Notes under the pieces: generated by a model
Seen by the model: only the letters and a program-made list of their open reading frames with translations
Told to the model about the DNA's origin: nothing
Databases searched by the model: none
DNA from: Clostridium beijerinckii
GTDB taxonomy: Bacteria > Bacillota > Clostridia > Clostridiales > Clostridiaceae
NCBI RefSeq assembly: GCF_036699995.1
Contig: NZ_CP144906.1
Location: 4,661,001-4,725,000, forward strand
DNA: 64,000 nt
Direction: 5' to 3'
Shown here: piece after piece, positions 54,097 through 64,000 of the stretch
Numbering within the stretch: the stretch's first letter is position 1
Layout of the letters: the number at the start of each line of letters is the position of its first letter
Translations under genes and position numbers: made by a program

Positions 54097-55596
54097 TTAT
54101 TGCATAAATTTTGTAGCAAGATTCATAACTTTTACTGAATCTGCTTCACTTTGATCTAAAATTCCAGTAACCTTACCTTCACACATAACCATAACTCTAT
54201 CTGACATACCAAGCAATTCCGGCATTTCAGAAGAAATCATAATAATTGACTTACCTTTCTTAACCAATTCATGCATGATCGTATAGATTTCATACTTAGC
54301 TCCAACATCAATACCTCTTGTAGGCTCATCCAATATAAGAATATCTGGATTTGTAAGAAGCCAACGTGCAATTAAAACTTTTTGTTGATTTCCCCCTGAG
54401 AGATTTTGAATCAATTGTTCCATACTTGGTGTTTTAGTTCTAAGTTCTTGATTTGACTGCTTTGCAGCTTTATATCTTCTTGCTTCTTGCAAGACTCCTG
54501 CTTTAGCATATTCTTTCTGACTTGCAATTACAGTATTATCTAGTACTGAAAGAATACCAAATATTCCAGTAGCACGTCTTTCTTCTGTTAACAGTGCAAA
54601 ACCATACTCTTTTGCATCTTTAGGGATTTTTATTTTTATAATCTTCCCATCCTTTTCTACAGTACCAGAGGCTACTTCACGAAGTCCAAATAAAGCTTCG
54701 ACTAATTCTGTACGTTGTGCCCCAACAAGACCACCTATTCCCAGTATTTCACCCTTATGCAAATCAAAGCTTACATTTTGGAATGATTTTTTAATTGGAG
54801 AACAAAGATTTTCTACCCTTAATACAACATCTTTACTTGGTGTATATTCTCTTGGTGGAAATCTATTAGTCATATCACGACCAACCATACGATTTATAAT
54901 TAAGTCTGTTGTAAGGTCTTTAGCATCCCAAGTTCCTACATACTGACCATCTCTCATAATTGTTACTTCATCTGATATCTTAAGAATTTCCTCCATTTTA
55001 TGGGATATGTATATAATTGCACAGCCCTTATTTTGAAGTTGTTTTATTATCTTAAATAAATGCTTAGTTTCATTTTCTGTTAATGATGAAGTCGGTTCAT
55101 CCATAATAATAATTTTAGAATTATAGCTAACAGCCTTTGCTATTTCAACTAATTGAAGATTAGATGGTGAAAGTGTTCCCGCTAATGCTTCAGGATTTAT
55201 ATCTAACTCAATTTCTTCAAATAATTCCTTTGTTTTTTTAATCATAGTTTTCTTATCAACAGCAATTCCTTTCATTGGAAATCTGCCAAGCCAAATGTTT
55301 TCCATAACTGGACGGAAACGAATTGGGTGCAATTCTTGATGTATCATTGATACACCTAAATCCAATGCTTGTTTTGAAGTATTTATCTCCATTTTCTTTC
55401 CATCTAATATGATCTCTCCACCATCTTCATGATAAATACCAAATAGACATTTCATTAGGGTTGATTTTCCAGCACCATTTTCTCCCATTAATGCATGGAC
55501 ACTTCCCTTGCGAACCTTCAATGTTACACCATCTAATGCTTTTACTCCTGGAAATACCTTTGTTATGTTATTCATCTCCAGTACATATTCACCCAT
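54097..55596 (-). CDS. mglA: Galactose/methyl galactoside ABC transporter ATPase
   Basis: 499 residues, a double ATPase of the sugar type. The first half has Walker A GENGAGKST, signature LSPSNLQLVEIAKA and Walker B IIIMDEPTSSLT. The second half has LSGGNQQKVLIARWL and ILILDEPTRGIDVGAK, with the usual degenerate second Walker A (GGLVGAQRTE). The ATG at 55596 follows AGGAGG. The longer frame from 55665 has no site and crosses a hairpin. It drives uptake through MglC. Confidence 0.95.
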   Translation of the reverse strand: MGEYVLEMNNITKVFPGVKALDGVTLKVRKGSVHALMGENGAGKSTLMKCLFGIYHEDGGEIILDGKKMEINTSKQALDLGVSMIHQELHPIRFRPVMENIWLGRFPMKGIAVDKKTMIKKTKELFEEIELDINPEALAGTLSPSNLQLVEIAKAVSYNSKIIIMDEPTSSLTENETKHLFKIIKQLQNKGCAIIYISHKMEEILKISDEVTIMRDGQYVGTWDAKDLTTDLIINRMVGRDMTNRFPPREYTPSKDVVLRVENLCSPIKKSFQNVSFDLHKGEILGIGGLVGAQRTELVEALFGLREVASGTVEKDGKIIKIKIPKDAKEYGFALLTEERRATGIFGILSVLDNTVIASQKEYAKAGVLQEARRYKAAKQSNQELRTKTPSMEQLIQNLSGGNQQKVLIARWLLTNPDILILDEPTRGIDVGAKYEIYTIMHELVKKGKSIIMISSEMPELLGMSDRVMVMCEGKVTGILDQSEADSVKVMNLATKFMQ

Positions 55597-55625
55597 ACAA
55601 GCATCCTCCTTTTTTAAATAATAAT

Positions 55626-55662
55626 TCAGGGATGGGGATTTTTTATAATCTCGCATCCCTGA
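55626..55662 (-). other. Hairpin between mglB and mglA
   Basis: A 9-bp stem TCAGGGATG / CATCCCTGA with a 19-base loop and only a weak T-rich tail, located 22 bases after the mglB stop. Such structures commonly protect the binding-protein message, giving more MglB than MglA/MglC. Confidence 0.65.
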
Positions 55663-55684
55663 CAATTTCTATGTCAGATATATC

Positions 55685-56755
55685 TTATTTTAAATAATCC
55701 TTGTAGTTATCTTGAGTAACTTTTACATAGTCAATCCATACATATTTTCCATCAGTTACATCAAATCCAATATTTTCCTTATTGATTTCTTTACCTTGAG
55801 CAGCTGCTATAGCTATATTAACTGTAGCTTTACCTTGGTTTTCTGCATCATTTAGAACTGTTCCAAGAAGTGATCCTTCTTTCATAGCTTGTAATGCTGG
55901 TGCTGTTGCATCAACTCCAACTACTGGAATATATTTAGATGCATCACCTTTGTTATATCCTTCAGCTTTTAATGCTTCTACTGCACCAAGAGCCATATCA
56001 TCATTGTTACAAAGAACTGCTTCTATCTTATCAACACCTTGACCTGTCATAAATGCTTTCATAAGGTCAGTAGCTTTTGCCTTGTCCCACATTGCTGTAT
56101 CAGCAGCAAGTTTTTGAGTTTTTAATCCTGCAGCTTCAATAGCTTTTATAGAATATTCTGTACGAAGAGTAGCGTCTTGATGTCCTGGTTCTCCTTGAAG
56201 CATTACGTATTGTACAACTCCATCATGATTTTTATCTGCTTCTGGATGTGCTTTGAAGTAATCAGCTATAATTTGACCTGATAAAGTTCCTGATTGTTCT
56301 GCATGTGCACCTACATACCAAACCTTATCATAACTATCCATATCTGCTTTTTCTGGTTCACGGTTTAAAAATACGATTGGAAGTTTCTTAGCTTTTGCTT
56401 TTTCAATGATAGGACCTGCTGCAGTTCTATCAACTGGGTTTATTGCTAAAGCGTTTACACCCTTTGTAATAAATGTATCAACTTGCTCATTTTGAGTAGG
56501 TTGTTTATTTTGTGAATCCACTAGTTCAATAGTTGATCCTTTTTCCTTAGCTTCACCTTCCATAGCAGTACGAACTCCTGTCATGAAAGTATCATCAAAT
56601 TTATATATTGCAGAACCAATTAAAGTATTTGAAGATTTAGTACTTGTTTGTGCATCCCCTCCAGAACTTGCACTCTTATTTGCTCCACATCCTGCCATTG
56701 TTGCAACCATAGCTGCTGACATTACAATTGTTAATAGACTCTTAAACCTTTTCAT
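55685..56755 (-). CDS. mglB: Galactose-binding lipoprotein
   Basis: 356 residues. Lipoprotein signal MKRFKSLLTIVMSAAM to ATMAGCGAN, then the receptor domain: IGSAIYKFDDTFMTGVRTA, NALAINPVDRTAAGPIIEKA, IVFLNREPEKADMDSY, MLQGEPGHQDATLRTEYS, CNNDDMALGAVEALKAEGYN and VVGVDATAPALQAM. These contacts match glucose/galactose-binding proteins, including the Ca-site-like DKNHDG loop. It is first gene of mglBAC. Four further paralogues lie at 44-49 kb. Confidence 0.94.
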   Translation of the reverse strand: MKRFKSLLTIVMSAAMVATMAGCGANKSASSGGDAQTSTKSSNTLIGSAIYKFDDTFMTGVRTAMEGEAKEKGSTIELVDSQNKQPTQNEQVDTFITKGVNALAINPVDRTAAGPIIEKAKAKKLPIVFLNREPEKADMDSYDKVWYVGAHAEQSGTLSGQIIADYFKAHPEADKNHDGVVQYVMLQGEPGHQDATLRTEYSIKAIEAAGLKTQKLAADTAMWDKAKATDLMKAFMTGQGVDKIEAVLCNNDDMALGAVEALKAEGYNKGDASKYIPVVGVDATAPALQAMKEGSLLGTVLNDAENQGKATVNIAIAAAQGKEINKENIGFDVTDGKYVWIDYVKVTQDNYKDYLK

Positions 56756-56893
56756 TTTTACCCCTCCATATTCTTATCTAAATCCTAAAACAAAGACTCA
56801 AATTTGTTCTTCGTTTACATTACTAATTATAGGGATTTTATCATTTAGTCTCCATACGAAATTCTTCACTTTTTTATCGAATTTCTTAGATGT

Positions 56894-57249
56894 TATAGAT
56901 AAACTAACTATAATCTATACTTATGCGTATACCACACTGAAATGAATAATATGCTTTTGTTCCAGTTTCTAGGTAATTATGATGGGTGATTCTAAGGCTA
57001 TAAAGTTGCACCCAAAGTGCTGGCCTCAAACAACAAGCGCTCACAGAGAAAGTTCTGCTTACCAAATGTAAAATTTGGAGCATCACTTTTCGATTCTCAC
57101 TTTTTGAACTAGCACATTTGGAACAACTTATAGCCAAAGAATCACATCCATCAAAATTACCAATGAAACATTCCACAAAAGTATATTACCCATTTCTAGT
57201 TTTGATATATTTCATAGCATAACTCTAACTTATAATCGGTTTATCTATA
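56894..57249. repeat. Long palindromic repeat, subtype A (copy A3, with insertion)
   Basis: 356 bp, ends TATAGATAAAC and GTTTATCTATA (perfect 11-bp inverted repeats that differ from copy A1 at one paired position). Arms include GGTGATTCTAAGGC and AAGTTGCACCCAAAGTGCTGG, and the right side ends in CTAGCACATTTGGAACAACTT pieces. The apex carries about 60 extra bases absent from A1 and A2. The remainder of 56756-57510 contains the mglB promoter region and the MCP terminator. Confidence 0.85.
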
Positions 57250-57398
57250 ATTAAAGATTTATAATATTAGTGCTATTTAAAGAATTAGCACGCCTCCTTT
57301 TCTTCATCTAAAAATCTATTATGACACATGTTCAATCAATATATGAAATATAGGAATTAAAAATACAAGTTAATTTTATTCTCATAAAAATATAAAAA

Positions 57399-57427
57399 GA
57401 GGATATAAATTCAAAACTTATATCCTC
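57399..57427 (-). terminator. Terminator after the MCP gene
   Basis: A perfect 10-bp stem GAGGATATAA / TTATATCCTC with a 9-base loop and TTTTTATATTTTT on the minus strand, about 85 bases after the MCP stop. Confidence 0.8.
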
Positions 57428-57510
57428 CATAAATTATATGTATTATTATATTTCTATCAATGAAATTTGTATAAAAATAAAATCATTATTTCTTTCTTAC
57501 ATCTTCACGT

Positions 57511-59217
57511 TTAAATTTTAAACTTTTGTACCATTTCATTAAGTCTTTGGGCGAGCTCTGCCTGACTATGTGCTGTTAGCGCAACTTGCTCTATGGCTTT
57601 AGTTGTCTCATCCATACTTTCTTTGATTGTAGCTACTTCTTCACTAGACTTTTGAGTAGTTTGTGCCATATCTTGTACAACTTCACTAACCTGGCCTACA
57701 GTAGCTGTTATCTCTTCTGACATAGCTGCAATTTCCTCTGACATCATGCTGACGAAATTTGAATCATTATAATATTGATCACCGGTTTCCATATAAGCAT
57801 TAAATTGTCTATGTACTTCAGTATTAATAAATGAAAGTATGTCATTGCCAGTATCAATACTATTTTTAAAAGCATCACGGACTCTAGTTATTGTTTCCTG
57901 TATAGATGTTACAGCTTGTGATGACTGTTCCGCAAGTGTTCTTACTTCTTCGGCAACAACTGCAAAACCTTTACCTTGTTCTCCTGCTCTTGCAGCCTCT
58001 ATAGCTGCATTTAAAGCTAATAGATTGGTTTGTTCAGCTATACTTCCTATTGTGTCTGCCATAACTTTTATATTATCTACTACTTTTCCATCTTCAATAA
58101 CTTCTAGCATTTTGTTCTCTTTTTCCGCATATAGATTTCTTGTTTCTTCTATAGCTTTTTTACCATTATTTTTTACTTCTGTTGCTTTTTCTTTAGATTT
58201 ACTTGAACTACTGCTTCCCTCCATGGCCTTTCCTGAAAGTTCATTAACACTTGAATCTACTTCTTCTACTGATGCACTTATTTCCTCGGCCGCCGCACTA
58301 GATTCTTGCATACCATCAGAAATATTTGCTATAGCATCATCAATACTTCTAGCTCTCAAAGATAATTCTTCAGCTGTAGCAGAGAGTTCCTCACTCGATG
58401 CACTTATATCTTGAGAATTTTCCATAATCTCTTTAACCAATATATTTACATTCTTTTGCGCCTTGTTTAAAGCAATACCCGTTTGTCCAAATTCATCTTT
58501 TCTAGTAATAGTAATTGGAGTTGAAAAATCATACATCGCTAATCTCTCTGCATAATCTCTTATCTTCCTTAGAGGCTTATTTATATGACTTGACATAAAT
58601 ACTCCAAGTAAAATAGCAATTATGAACCCTGCAATACTCATCAATGTCATAATTACGTTTGTCCTTGCAGATGCTAAATTAATATTATCACTTGCTAGTT
58701 TTGCTGCCGCTAAATTTATTTCTATAACCTTATCAAGGCTTGACATCATTTCATCTTCTATAGGTAAAAAAATCATATACTGTTTCGCCACTTCACTTGA
58801 ATCGTTTAAATCTGCCGCATCTATTATCCTGTTTCTTGCATCTCTATATTTTGTCACATTATCGGTAAACTTTGTCCAATTTTCTTTTTCCTCTGCTGTC
58901 ATAATTAATTTCTCATATTTAGCTATATATTCGTTATCTTCCGTTACCATATCAGTAATGTTTTTTTTTGCTTGATCAGTTTCTTTTTTATTTTGATCAT
59001 ACATTATAACTGAAACTTCACTCTTTATTTTCGACATGTTTGATTTTATTGACAAAATTTCATTAACACTCTGTAAGTTTATGCTATACATTGTTTCTGC
59101 ATTTTTATTTACTCTCTTTACTTCTATTCCACCAACTGTACCTACAATTGCAATTAATATAGCCACTAATAAAAATGATGAAATTAACTTAGCTCTTACT
59201 TGATTTAATAAATTCAT
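57511..59217 (-). CDS. Methyl-accepting chemotaxis protein
   Basis: 568 residues from the ATG at 59217 (GGGAGG upstream). First membrane helix about 10-30, a four-helix-bundle ligand domain (about 35-185), second helix about 190-212, HAMP ([20 protein letters not shown]) and an MCP signalling domain with the tip [21 protein letters not shown]. It starts 28 bases after the GGDEF-EAL gene, implying one operon. It is a paralogue of the protein at 61751-63463. The ligand is unknown. Confidence 0.92.
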   Translation of the reverse strand: MNLLNQVRAKLISSFLLVAILIAIVGTVGGIEVKRVNKNAETMYSINLQSVNEILSIKSNMSKIKSEVSVIMYDQNKKETDQAKKNITDMVTEDNEYIAKYEKLIMTAEEKENWTKFTDNVTKYRDARNRIIDAADLNDSSEVAKQYMIFLPIEDEMMSSLDKVIEINLAAAKLASDNINLASARTNVIMTLMSIAGFIIAILLGVFMSSHINKPLRKIRDYAERLAMYDFSTPITITRKDEFGQTGIALNKAQKNVNILVKEIMENSQDISASSEELSATAEELSLRARSIDDAIANISDGMQESSAAAEEISASVEEVDSSVNELSGKAMEGSSSSSKSKEKATEVKNNGKKAIEETRNLYAEKENKMLEVIEDGKVVDNIKVMADTIGSIAEQTNLLALNAAIEAARAGEQGKGFAVVAEEVRTLAEQSSQAVTSIQETITRVRDAFKNSIDTGNDILSFINTEVHRQFNAYMETGDQYYNDSNFVSMMSEEIAAMSEEITATVGQVSEVVQDMAQTTQKSSEEVATIKESMDETTKAIEQVALTAHSQAELAQRLNEMVQKFKI

Positions 59218-59245
59218 ATTGAAATTTCCTCCCATTGTTAAAATA

Positions 59246-60676
59246 CTATTGAATATTATTTTTTCCATTGCCATCCAATAAAGTTTTCATGCCATCTTTT
59301 GTAAGCGGCTTGCTAAAATAGTAACCTTGAATTATCTTACATCCTAAATCAGTAAGTACTTCTATCTGCTCTCTTGTTTCGACTCCCTCAACTATTACCT
59401 TGTATTTCAAGTCCTTTGATAAGTTAACTATGTTCTTTATTAATACCATGTTCTTATAATTTTCTACATGATCTACAAATGTTTTATCAATCTTTAATGT
59501 ACTTACTGAAATATTAATTAAATAGCTTAAAGAAGAGTATCCAGTCCCAAAGTCATCTATTGCAACATTTATTCCCATCCCTTTAAGTTCATTTAATACT
59601 TCTACATTTTCTTCTGATATATCTAGTAAAGTACTCTCTGTTATTTCTATCTCCAAAAAGTTTGGGGAAATATTATACTTATTACAGTATTTTAGCAACT
59701 TATCCTTAAAATCTTTTTCCTTGATTTGAATTGGTGATATATTAACTGCAATATTATTAAACTTGTAACCCATGCACTTCCACAAACTAGCTTGCTCTAT
59801 GGATTTCTCCATTACCCAATCGCCAATTTGAACTATATCTCCGTTTTCTTCAGCAATAGGGATAAATTCTGCTGGTGAAACATTTCCAAGCTTATCATTA
59901 CTCCATCTTAGTAATGCTTCAATTCCAACAATCTCATTGGTGGACAAATCAATTTGTGGCTGATAATTAATATTTAATTCATGCTTATTAATAGCATTCT
60001 TTAATTCGCTTCTAATCAATGCCTCCCTATAACATTTCTCAAATATTTCGTTAGTAAAGAATGTATAATTATTTTTTCCAGTTCTCTTAGACTTGTACAT
60101 AGCTAAATTACAAAACTCTAGCAACTCATCAGAATTTGTGCTATCATCCGGAAAAGTAGATATTCCCATACTTATGCTTACAGAAATCTCCAATTCATCA
60201 TCTGCTATCTTAAAAGGTACTGATAAGTTTTTATAAATTTTCTTGCAAATCTCCTCTATTTCACTTATAAATTTAAATTCATAGATTAAAATTGCAAATT
60301 CATCACCATTTAATCTAAATAGTTTCCCTTTTCCTTTAATACATCTACTTACCCTTTCAGAAAAACATTTCAATATAAAATCACCAAAAGAATAGCCCCA
60401 ATTATAATTTATGATTTTGTAGTCATCAACATCAATATAAATAATCGCACCTTTTCTACAATTAACTTTTGACATGTCTAAACTAATTTTAAGCTTCTCA
60501 AAAAAATAACTACTATTAGGCAGCCCTGTAAGAATATCGTATTTGGAAAATTCCTCATTAAATTTACTATTTTTTCTCTTATGTATATCCTTATTTAATT
60601 TTCTTTTTATGGACTTTACCATTTTCATCTTAAGTTTAAGTTCTTTTTTGGGCATATTAATTTTAATCTTATTCAT
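59246..60676 (-). CDS. GGDEF-EAL protein, probable c-di-GMP phosphodiesterase
   Basis: 476 residues, no membrane segment. A basic N-terminus (about 1-40) is followed by a GGDEF domain (about 45-205) whose signature is LNGDEF, with the first glycine changed, so cyclase activity is uncertain. A full EAL domain follows with [34 protein letters not shown] and VEGVET, all residues for c-di-GMP hydrolysis. The ATG at 60676 has GGAAG five bases upstream. The frame opens 12 codons earlier. Co-transcription with the MCP links c-di-GMP to motility sensing. Confidence 0.88.
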   Translation of the reverse strand: MNKIKINMPKKELKLKMKMVKSIKRKLNKDIHKRKNSKFNEEFSKYDILTGLPNSSYFFEKLKISLDMSKVNCRKGAIIYIDVDDYKIINYNWGYSFGDFILKCFSERVSRCIKGKGKLFRLNGDEFAILIYEFKFISEIEEICKKIYKNLSVPFKIADDELEISVSISMGISTFPDDSTNSDELLEFCNLAMYKSKRTGKNNYTFFTNEIFEKCYREALIRSELKNAINKHELNINYQPQIDLSTNEIVGIEALLRWSNDKLGNVSPAEFIPIAEENGDIVQIGDWVMEKSIEQASLWKCMGYKFNNIAVNISPIQIKEKDFKDKLLKYCNKYNISPNFLEIEITESTLLDISEENVEVLNELKGMGINVAIDDFGTGYSSLSYLINISVSTLKIDKTFVDHVENYKNMVLIKNIVNLSKDLKYKVIVEGVETREQIEVLTDLGCKIIQGYYFSKPLTKDGMKTLLDGNGKNNIQ

Positions 60677-61066
60677 AATAACTTCCTTTTTTAAATTAGT
60701 ACAACTCAACACGTGTAAAACCTCTCCACCTCGCTCCTATTGTTTAATAATAAAATATGACTTCTTCAATGATAATTTTTGCGTAATTATTCTACAAACT
60801 TTTAAACTTTGACTTTTTAAAAAATTAAATATATCATTTATTTGAACATAATAAATATTTTGTCTTATTATTTTACGTAATAATGTATTTATAGCTCTGC
60901 AAATATACAAATATTTCATATACACGTGTCATGATAATACAATTTAACCTATATTTGTACATTTTTTAAGCTTTTTTATACAATATTTACATATACTACA
61001 ACTTATAATATAATAAAATTGGACAAAATATTTATTATGTATCATTACTTCTAGAGGAGAGTGCAT
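60677..61066. other. 390-base divergent promoter region
   Basis: Lies between the leftward GGDEF-EAL gene and the rightward recombinase gene. It is strongly AT-rich and contains a TATAAT-like stretch near 61010 (TATAATATAAT). No palindrome copy and no further gene were seen. Confidence 0.45.
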
Positions 61067-61666
61067 ATGAGGGCATCTAATGAAACTGAAATTAAATATT
61101 TAACGCAAAAAGAAGTATTATCACTATTTAATGCAATTGAAAATTCTGGAAAGCTGCATTCAACACGTGATTTAGCAATATTTAGATTAGCTTATAGATG
61201 CGGTCTTAGAGCTTCCGAAATATCAATGTTAAAATTGGAAAATTATAATATTAATAAAGGAGAAATATATTGTAAAAGATTAAAGGGTAGTAAGAATAAT
61301 ACTCTGCGGCTAGATGAGAAAACTAAAAGCGTTTTAGACAAATACATTACTGAAAGTGAAATTACATCTGAATCTCAAACTATTTTTACAAGCCAAAAGA
61401 ATAAGCCAATTTCAAGGCAGACCCTAGATCACCTAACAAAGCAGTATTTTTCCATGGCCAACATTCAAGATAAGTCGAAGCACCATTTTCATACCATTAA
61501 ACATACTACAGCAGTTCACCTTGCTGAATGTGATATGGATATAAAAGAACTTCAATGGTGGCTTGGACATAAATCTGTTACTAATACAGAGATATATTTT
61601 CAATTTACTACAAAACAACAAGAAAAGATGTATGCAAAACTAGAAGGAAAAAGTGAAATGGTATAA
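61067..61666 (+). CDS. Small tyrosine recombinase (catalytic domain only)
   Basis: 199 residues. It contains only the phage-integrase catalytic domain: Arg in YRCGLRASEISML, Lys in KRLKGSKNNTLRL, His in HFHTIKHTTAVHLAE, His in WWLGHKSVTNTEIYFQF and the nucleophile Tyr in that same segment. The usual second arginine of HxxRH is Lys here (HTIKH), a variant I recall in other small integrases. The N-terminal core-binding domain of XerC/D is missing. The ATG at 61067 follows AGGAGA. The gene is solitary, with no att-like duplication found. It may invert or resolve local DNA or be a relic. Confidence 0.82.
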   Translation: MRASNETEIKYLTQKEVLSLFNAIENSGKLHSTRDLAIFRLAYRCGLRASEISMLKLENYNINKGEIYCKRLKGSKNNTLRLDEKTKSVLDKYITESEITSESQTIFTSQKNKPISRQTLDHLTKQYFSMANIQDKSKHHFHTIKHTTAVHLAECDMDIKELQWWLGHKSVTNTEIYFQFTTKQQEKMYAKLEGKSEMV

Positions 61667-61688
61667 ACTTTACTTGATATACTATAAC

Positions 61689-61727
61689 AAGACTTACTTT
61701 AGCTGTTAAATAACTAAAATAAGTCTT
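61689..61727. terminator. Bidirectional terminator
   Basis: AAGACTTACTTTAG / CTAAAATAAGTCTT (14 bp, one A-C mismatch) with T-runs in both directions, between the convergent recombinase and MCP genes. Confidence 0.75.
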
Positions 61728-61750
61728 TTATTTTTCATTAAATATCTTCT

Positions 61751-63463
61751 TTAGATTTTAAATTTCTGTACCATTTCATTGAGTTTTTGTGCAAGTCCAG
61801 CTTGATTTTGTGCTGTTAAAGCAACTTGCTCTATGGCTTTTGAAGTTTCATCCACACTTTCTTTTATTGTTGCTACTTGTTCATTTGATTCCTGTGCTGT
61901 TGATGCCATCTCTTGTACTAACTTATTAACTCTTCCTACAGTGATTGTAATTTCTTCTGACATGTTTGCAATCTTCTCCGACATTTTACTTACAAAGTCA
62001 GAATCATTATAATATATATTTCCTGTACTTCCATAGGCATTAAATTGTTCATGAACCTCTGTATTTATAAATTTCAATATATCATTTCCTGTGTTAATAC
62101 TATAATTAAATGCATCCTGAACTTTAATTATAGTATCTTTGATAGCTGTTACAGCCTCTGATGATTGTTCTGCAAGCTTTCTTACTTCATCTGCTACAAC
62201 TGCAAATCCTTTACCTTGTTCCCCTGCCCTTGCTGCTTCTATTGCTGCATTTAGTGCTAATAAATTTGTTTGTTCAGCTATGCTTCCAATTGTATCAGCC
62301 ATGATTTTAATATTATCTACTATCTTGCCATTTTCAATAACAATTAACATGTTTCTTTGCTTTTCTTTTGATAATTTCTCCATTTCATCTATAGACTTTT
62401 TACTATTGTTTTTGACTTCTATAGCTCTTTCTTTAGATCTATTAGCATTCTGGCTTCCTTCCATAGCTTTTTTAGATAACTCATTTATATTTGAGTTTAC
62501 TTCATCAACTGTAGTACTTATAATTCCTGCCTCAGCACAAGATTCCTCCATCCCTAGTGAAATAGTACTTACAGCTTCATCTATACTCGCAGCTTTTGAT
62601 GAAAGCTCCTCAGCTGTTGCAGAAAGCTCTTCACTAGATGTACTTATATCTTGAGAATTTTGAATAATCTCTCTAATTAATTTATTCACATTTTCTTGTG
62701 CTTTATTTAATGCGCTTCCTGTTTGTCCAAGTTCATCTTTTCTCTTAATTGAAATTGGAGTTGAAAAATCATATAACGCTAATCTCTCTGCAAATCCTTT
62801 AATTTTTTTTAACGGTGTATTTATAACCTTTGATATTAGTGCACCAAATACGATTGCTACTGCTAACCCAAAGATAGTAAGTGTAATCATAATTTTATTA
62901 GAATTAATATAAGTAGATGATATATCCTCATTAGCTGATTTTGCATCAGATATATTTATATCTATAACTTTGTCCAGGCTATACATCATTTTTGTCTGTA
63001 GCGGAACCATTTCTAAATACCTCTTTTTTGCTTCTTCTAAATCGTCTGATTTTACAGCATTCACTACCTTGTCTCTAACCTGATTATATTCCTTCGCATT
63101 ATCATTAAATTCCTTCCAAGATTTTGTTTCACTACTTGTCATTTGTGATTTTTCATAATCATTTATATATTTATCATTCTCATTGAGTGCAGTAATAACA
63201 TTTTTTTGTGCTTCCTCTACCTTATATTTATCTTTTTCATACATCATGATTAATATGTTACTTTTAATTTCTGTCATATTTGATTTTATAGATAGGATCT
63301 CATTGACATGATTAAAATTTCTATTGTACATTCCTGATGCTTTATTATTTACATTTTTCAAAGACAGTGCTCCTATTATTCCTACTATGCCAATTAAAAT
63401 TGCTACCATCAAAAATGATAAGGTTAATTTAAATTTTATAGGCAGGCTTCTTCTCAAAAACAT
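61751..63463 (-). CDS. Methyl-accepting chemotaxis protein
   Basis: 570 residues. First helix about 12-32, four-helix-bundle sensory domain (about 35-190), second helix about 192-212, HAMP ([19 protein letters not shown]) and an MCP domain with [21 protein letters not shown]. It is collinear with the MCP at 57511-59217 along its whole length, including the unusual [16 protein letters not shown] segment. The two arose by duplication. The sensory halves differ more than the signalling halves, suggesting different ligands. Confidence 0.92.
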   Translation of the reverse strand: MFLRRSLPIKFKLTLSFLMVAILIGIVGIIGALSLKNVNNKASGMYNRNFNHVNEILSIKSNMTEIKSNILIMMYEKDKYKVEEAQKNVITALNENDKYINDYEKSQMTSSETKSWKEFNDNAKEYNQVRDKVVNAVKSDDLEEAKKRYLEMVPLQTKMMYSLDKVIDINISDAKSANEDISSTYINSNKIMITLTIFGLAVAIVFGALISKVINTPLKKIKGFAERLALYDFSTPISIKRKDELGQTGSALNKAQENVNKLIREIIQNSQDISTSSEELSATAEELSSKAASIDEAVSTISLGMEESCAEAGIISTTVDEVNSNINELSKKAMEGSQNANRSKERAIEVKNNSKKSIDEMEKLSKEKQRNMLIVIENGKIVDNIKIMADTIGSIAEQTNLLALNAAIEAARAGEQGKGFAVVADEVRKLAEQSSEAVTAIKDTIIKVQDAFNYSINTGNDILKFINTEVHEQFNAYGSTGNIYYNDSDFVSKMSEKIANMSEEITITVGRVNKLVQEMASTAQESNEQVATIKESVDETSKAIEQVALTAQNQAGLAQKLNEMVQKFKI

Positions 63464-63673
63464 AACTTTTCCCCTCTCTAAATTTATAATCTCGACCCTT
63501 TATTACCCTTTTTGCAATAGAAAACGTTTTACTAGAATGTTTAAATTAACATATATTGCTAATTATTATAATAATATTTTTAATTTATATAATCAACTAA
63601 AAAATCTACTCTTATATCGAAATGTTGAGTATTTTCTAATTATTTTAACTATAAACTTAATTGTAGAAACAAT

Positions 63674-63720
63674 AATAAAGCTATACGCAAGTCTACTTTA
63701 ACTATGCATATAGCTTTATT
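63674..63720 (-). terminator. Terminator of the small gene at the right edge
   Basis: A perfect 12-bp stem AATAAAGCTATA / TATAGCTTTATT, with extra CG-side pairing inside, 17 bases after the stop of the 73-codon gene. Confidence 0.75.
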
Positions 63721-63736
63721 ACTTAATTTAATCTAT

Positions 63737-63958
63737 CTAAAATCTAAAATCACGTTTTCCTTCATGTAAGTTTTCAAGATTTTCCAATACTATCTTTTTA
63801 ACTTTTTCATTTGGAATATTTGGAATTTCATTTTTAATTACTTCCTCACCTTTTCTTCGTGTATCTTCAGAAGCATAATCCTCTAAATACTCCTTCAATG
63901 TCATCAATGCATTAGGTTGGCAGCAGTTAGCTATTTGTCCTGATTTAACAAGGCTCAT
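63737..63958 (-). CDS. Small protein of unknown function
   Basis: 73 residues, no signal or membrane segment. It has adjacent cysteines near the N-terminus (ANCCQPNALMTLKEYLEDYA) and a charged helical C-terminus (VKKIVLENLENLHEGKRDF). AGGAGA seven bases before the ATG and a terminator after the stop support a real gene. I do not recognise the family. Confidence 0.55.
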   Translation of the reverse strand: MSLVKSGQIANCCQPNALMTLKEYLEDYASEDTRRKGEEVIKNEIPNIPNEKVKKIVLENLENLHEGKRDFRF

Positions 63959-64000
63959 AAATCTATCTCCTGTTCTTCCTTCCCTGTAGCAAGCTGTGCA

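Noticed and set aside
56756..56893. CcpA cre site at the mglB promoter (TGTAAACGAAGAACA, minus strand)
   Set aside because: It matches only part of the cre consensus and the right half is wrong, so it is too weak to call.
56904..57176. 90-codon minus-strand frame
   Set aside because: It lies inside palindrome copy A3.
59246..59274. Overlap of the MCP frame with the GGDEF-EAL gene
   Set aside because: The frame extends upstream, but the ribosome site supports a start at 59217, leaving a 28-base gap.
61067..61666. Integrated mobile element around the recombinase
   Set aside because: No att-like direct repeats, cargo or phage genes are next to it within the window.

Overview
The window looks like chromosome of a low-GC, spore-forming, solventogenic-type Clostridium. 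C. beijerinckii or a close relative is my best guess. The basis is the very AT-rich intergenic DNA, clostridial gene families (SplB-like protein, GH4 alpha-galactosidase, Mgl/YesN sugar systems, many MCPs) and strong GGAGG ribosome sites throughout. There is no rRNA, tRNA, CRISPR array or intact insertion sequence.

Layout. 1-230 is the 5' end of a cystine/dicarboxylate-type symporter. 495-12082 (all minus strand) is a nitrogen/omega-amino-acid island: two tandem AstE/AspA-type M14 proteins (one with its metal and catalytic residues lost), a GabT aminotransferase, a PucR-type regulator, an amino-acid ABC transporter, a nitrilase-family amidase, an APC permease and an iron alcohol dehydrogenase. 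Five leaders here carry a small hairpin with an A-A-N-G hexaloop that overlaps an intrinsic terminator. This resembles the RNA targets of ANTAR antiterminators, so the island looks like one post-initiation regulon. 12.4-23.2 kb is mixed: hemerythrin, cysK, nitroreductase, AraC regulator and alpha-galactosidase, a soluble MCP, a DUF1874 (AcrIII-1/Crn2 ring-nuclease family) protein, an SplB homologue with Ala at the expected catalytic Cys, and a DUF5105-like lipoprotein. 23.3-29.6 kb is a polyamine cluster holding both the SpeD/SpeE and the carboxyspermidine (saccharopine-dehydrogenase-like plus NspC) routes. 29.9-34.7 kb has HD and HAD hydrolases and small unknown genes. 35-40 kb is galKETR with a textbook GalR operator over the galK promoter. 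40.5-42.7 kb is a radical-SAM/DUF4130 DNA-repair-type pair. 43.5-56.8 kb has a carbonic anhydrase, an mglBAC galactose transporter and a binding-protein/histidine-kinase/YesN three-component sensor followed by three more MglB-like proteins. 57.5-63.5 kb has two paralogous MCPs around a GGDEF-EAL protein and a small tyrosine recombinase.

Dispersed through the intergenic spaces is a family of long imperfect palindromes (about 190-360 bp, ends related to TATAGATAACC) in two apical subtypes. At least eight are present, plus solo ends. The apical helix of one subtype shows compensatory base changes between copies.

How it fits together: alpha-galactosidase, Mgl uptake, the sugar-sensing three-component system and the Leloir genes make one galactose/galactoside theme. 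The ABC and APC transporters, amidase, GabT and alcohol dehydrogenase make a second theme, scavenging nitrogen from an omega-amino compound. All calls come from reading the sequence. No database search was run and family assignments are from memory of motifs.
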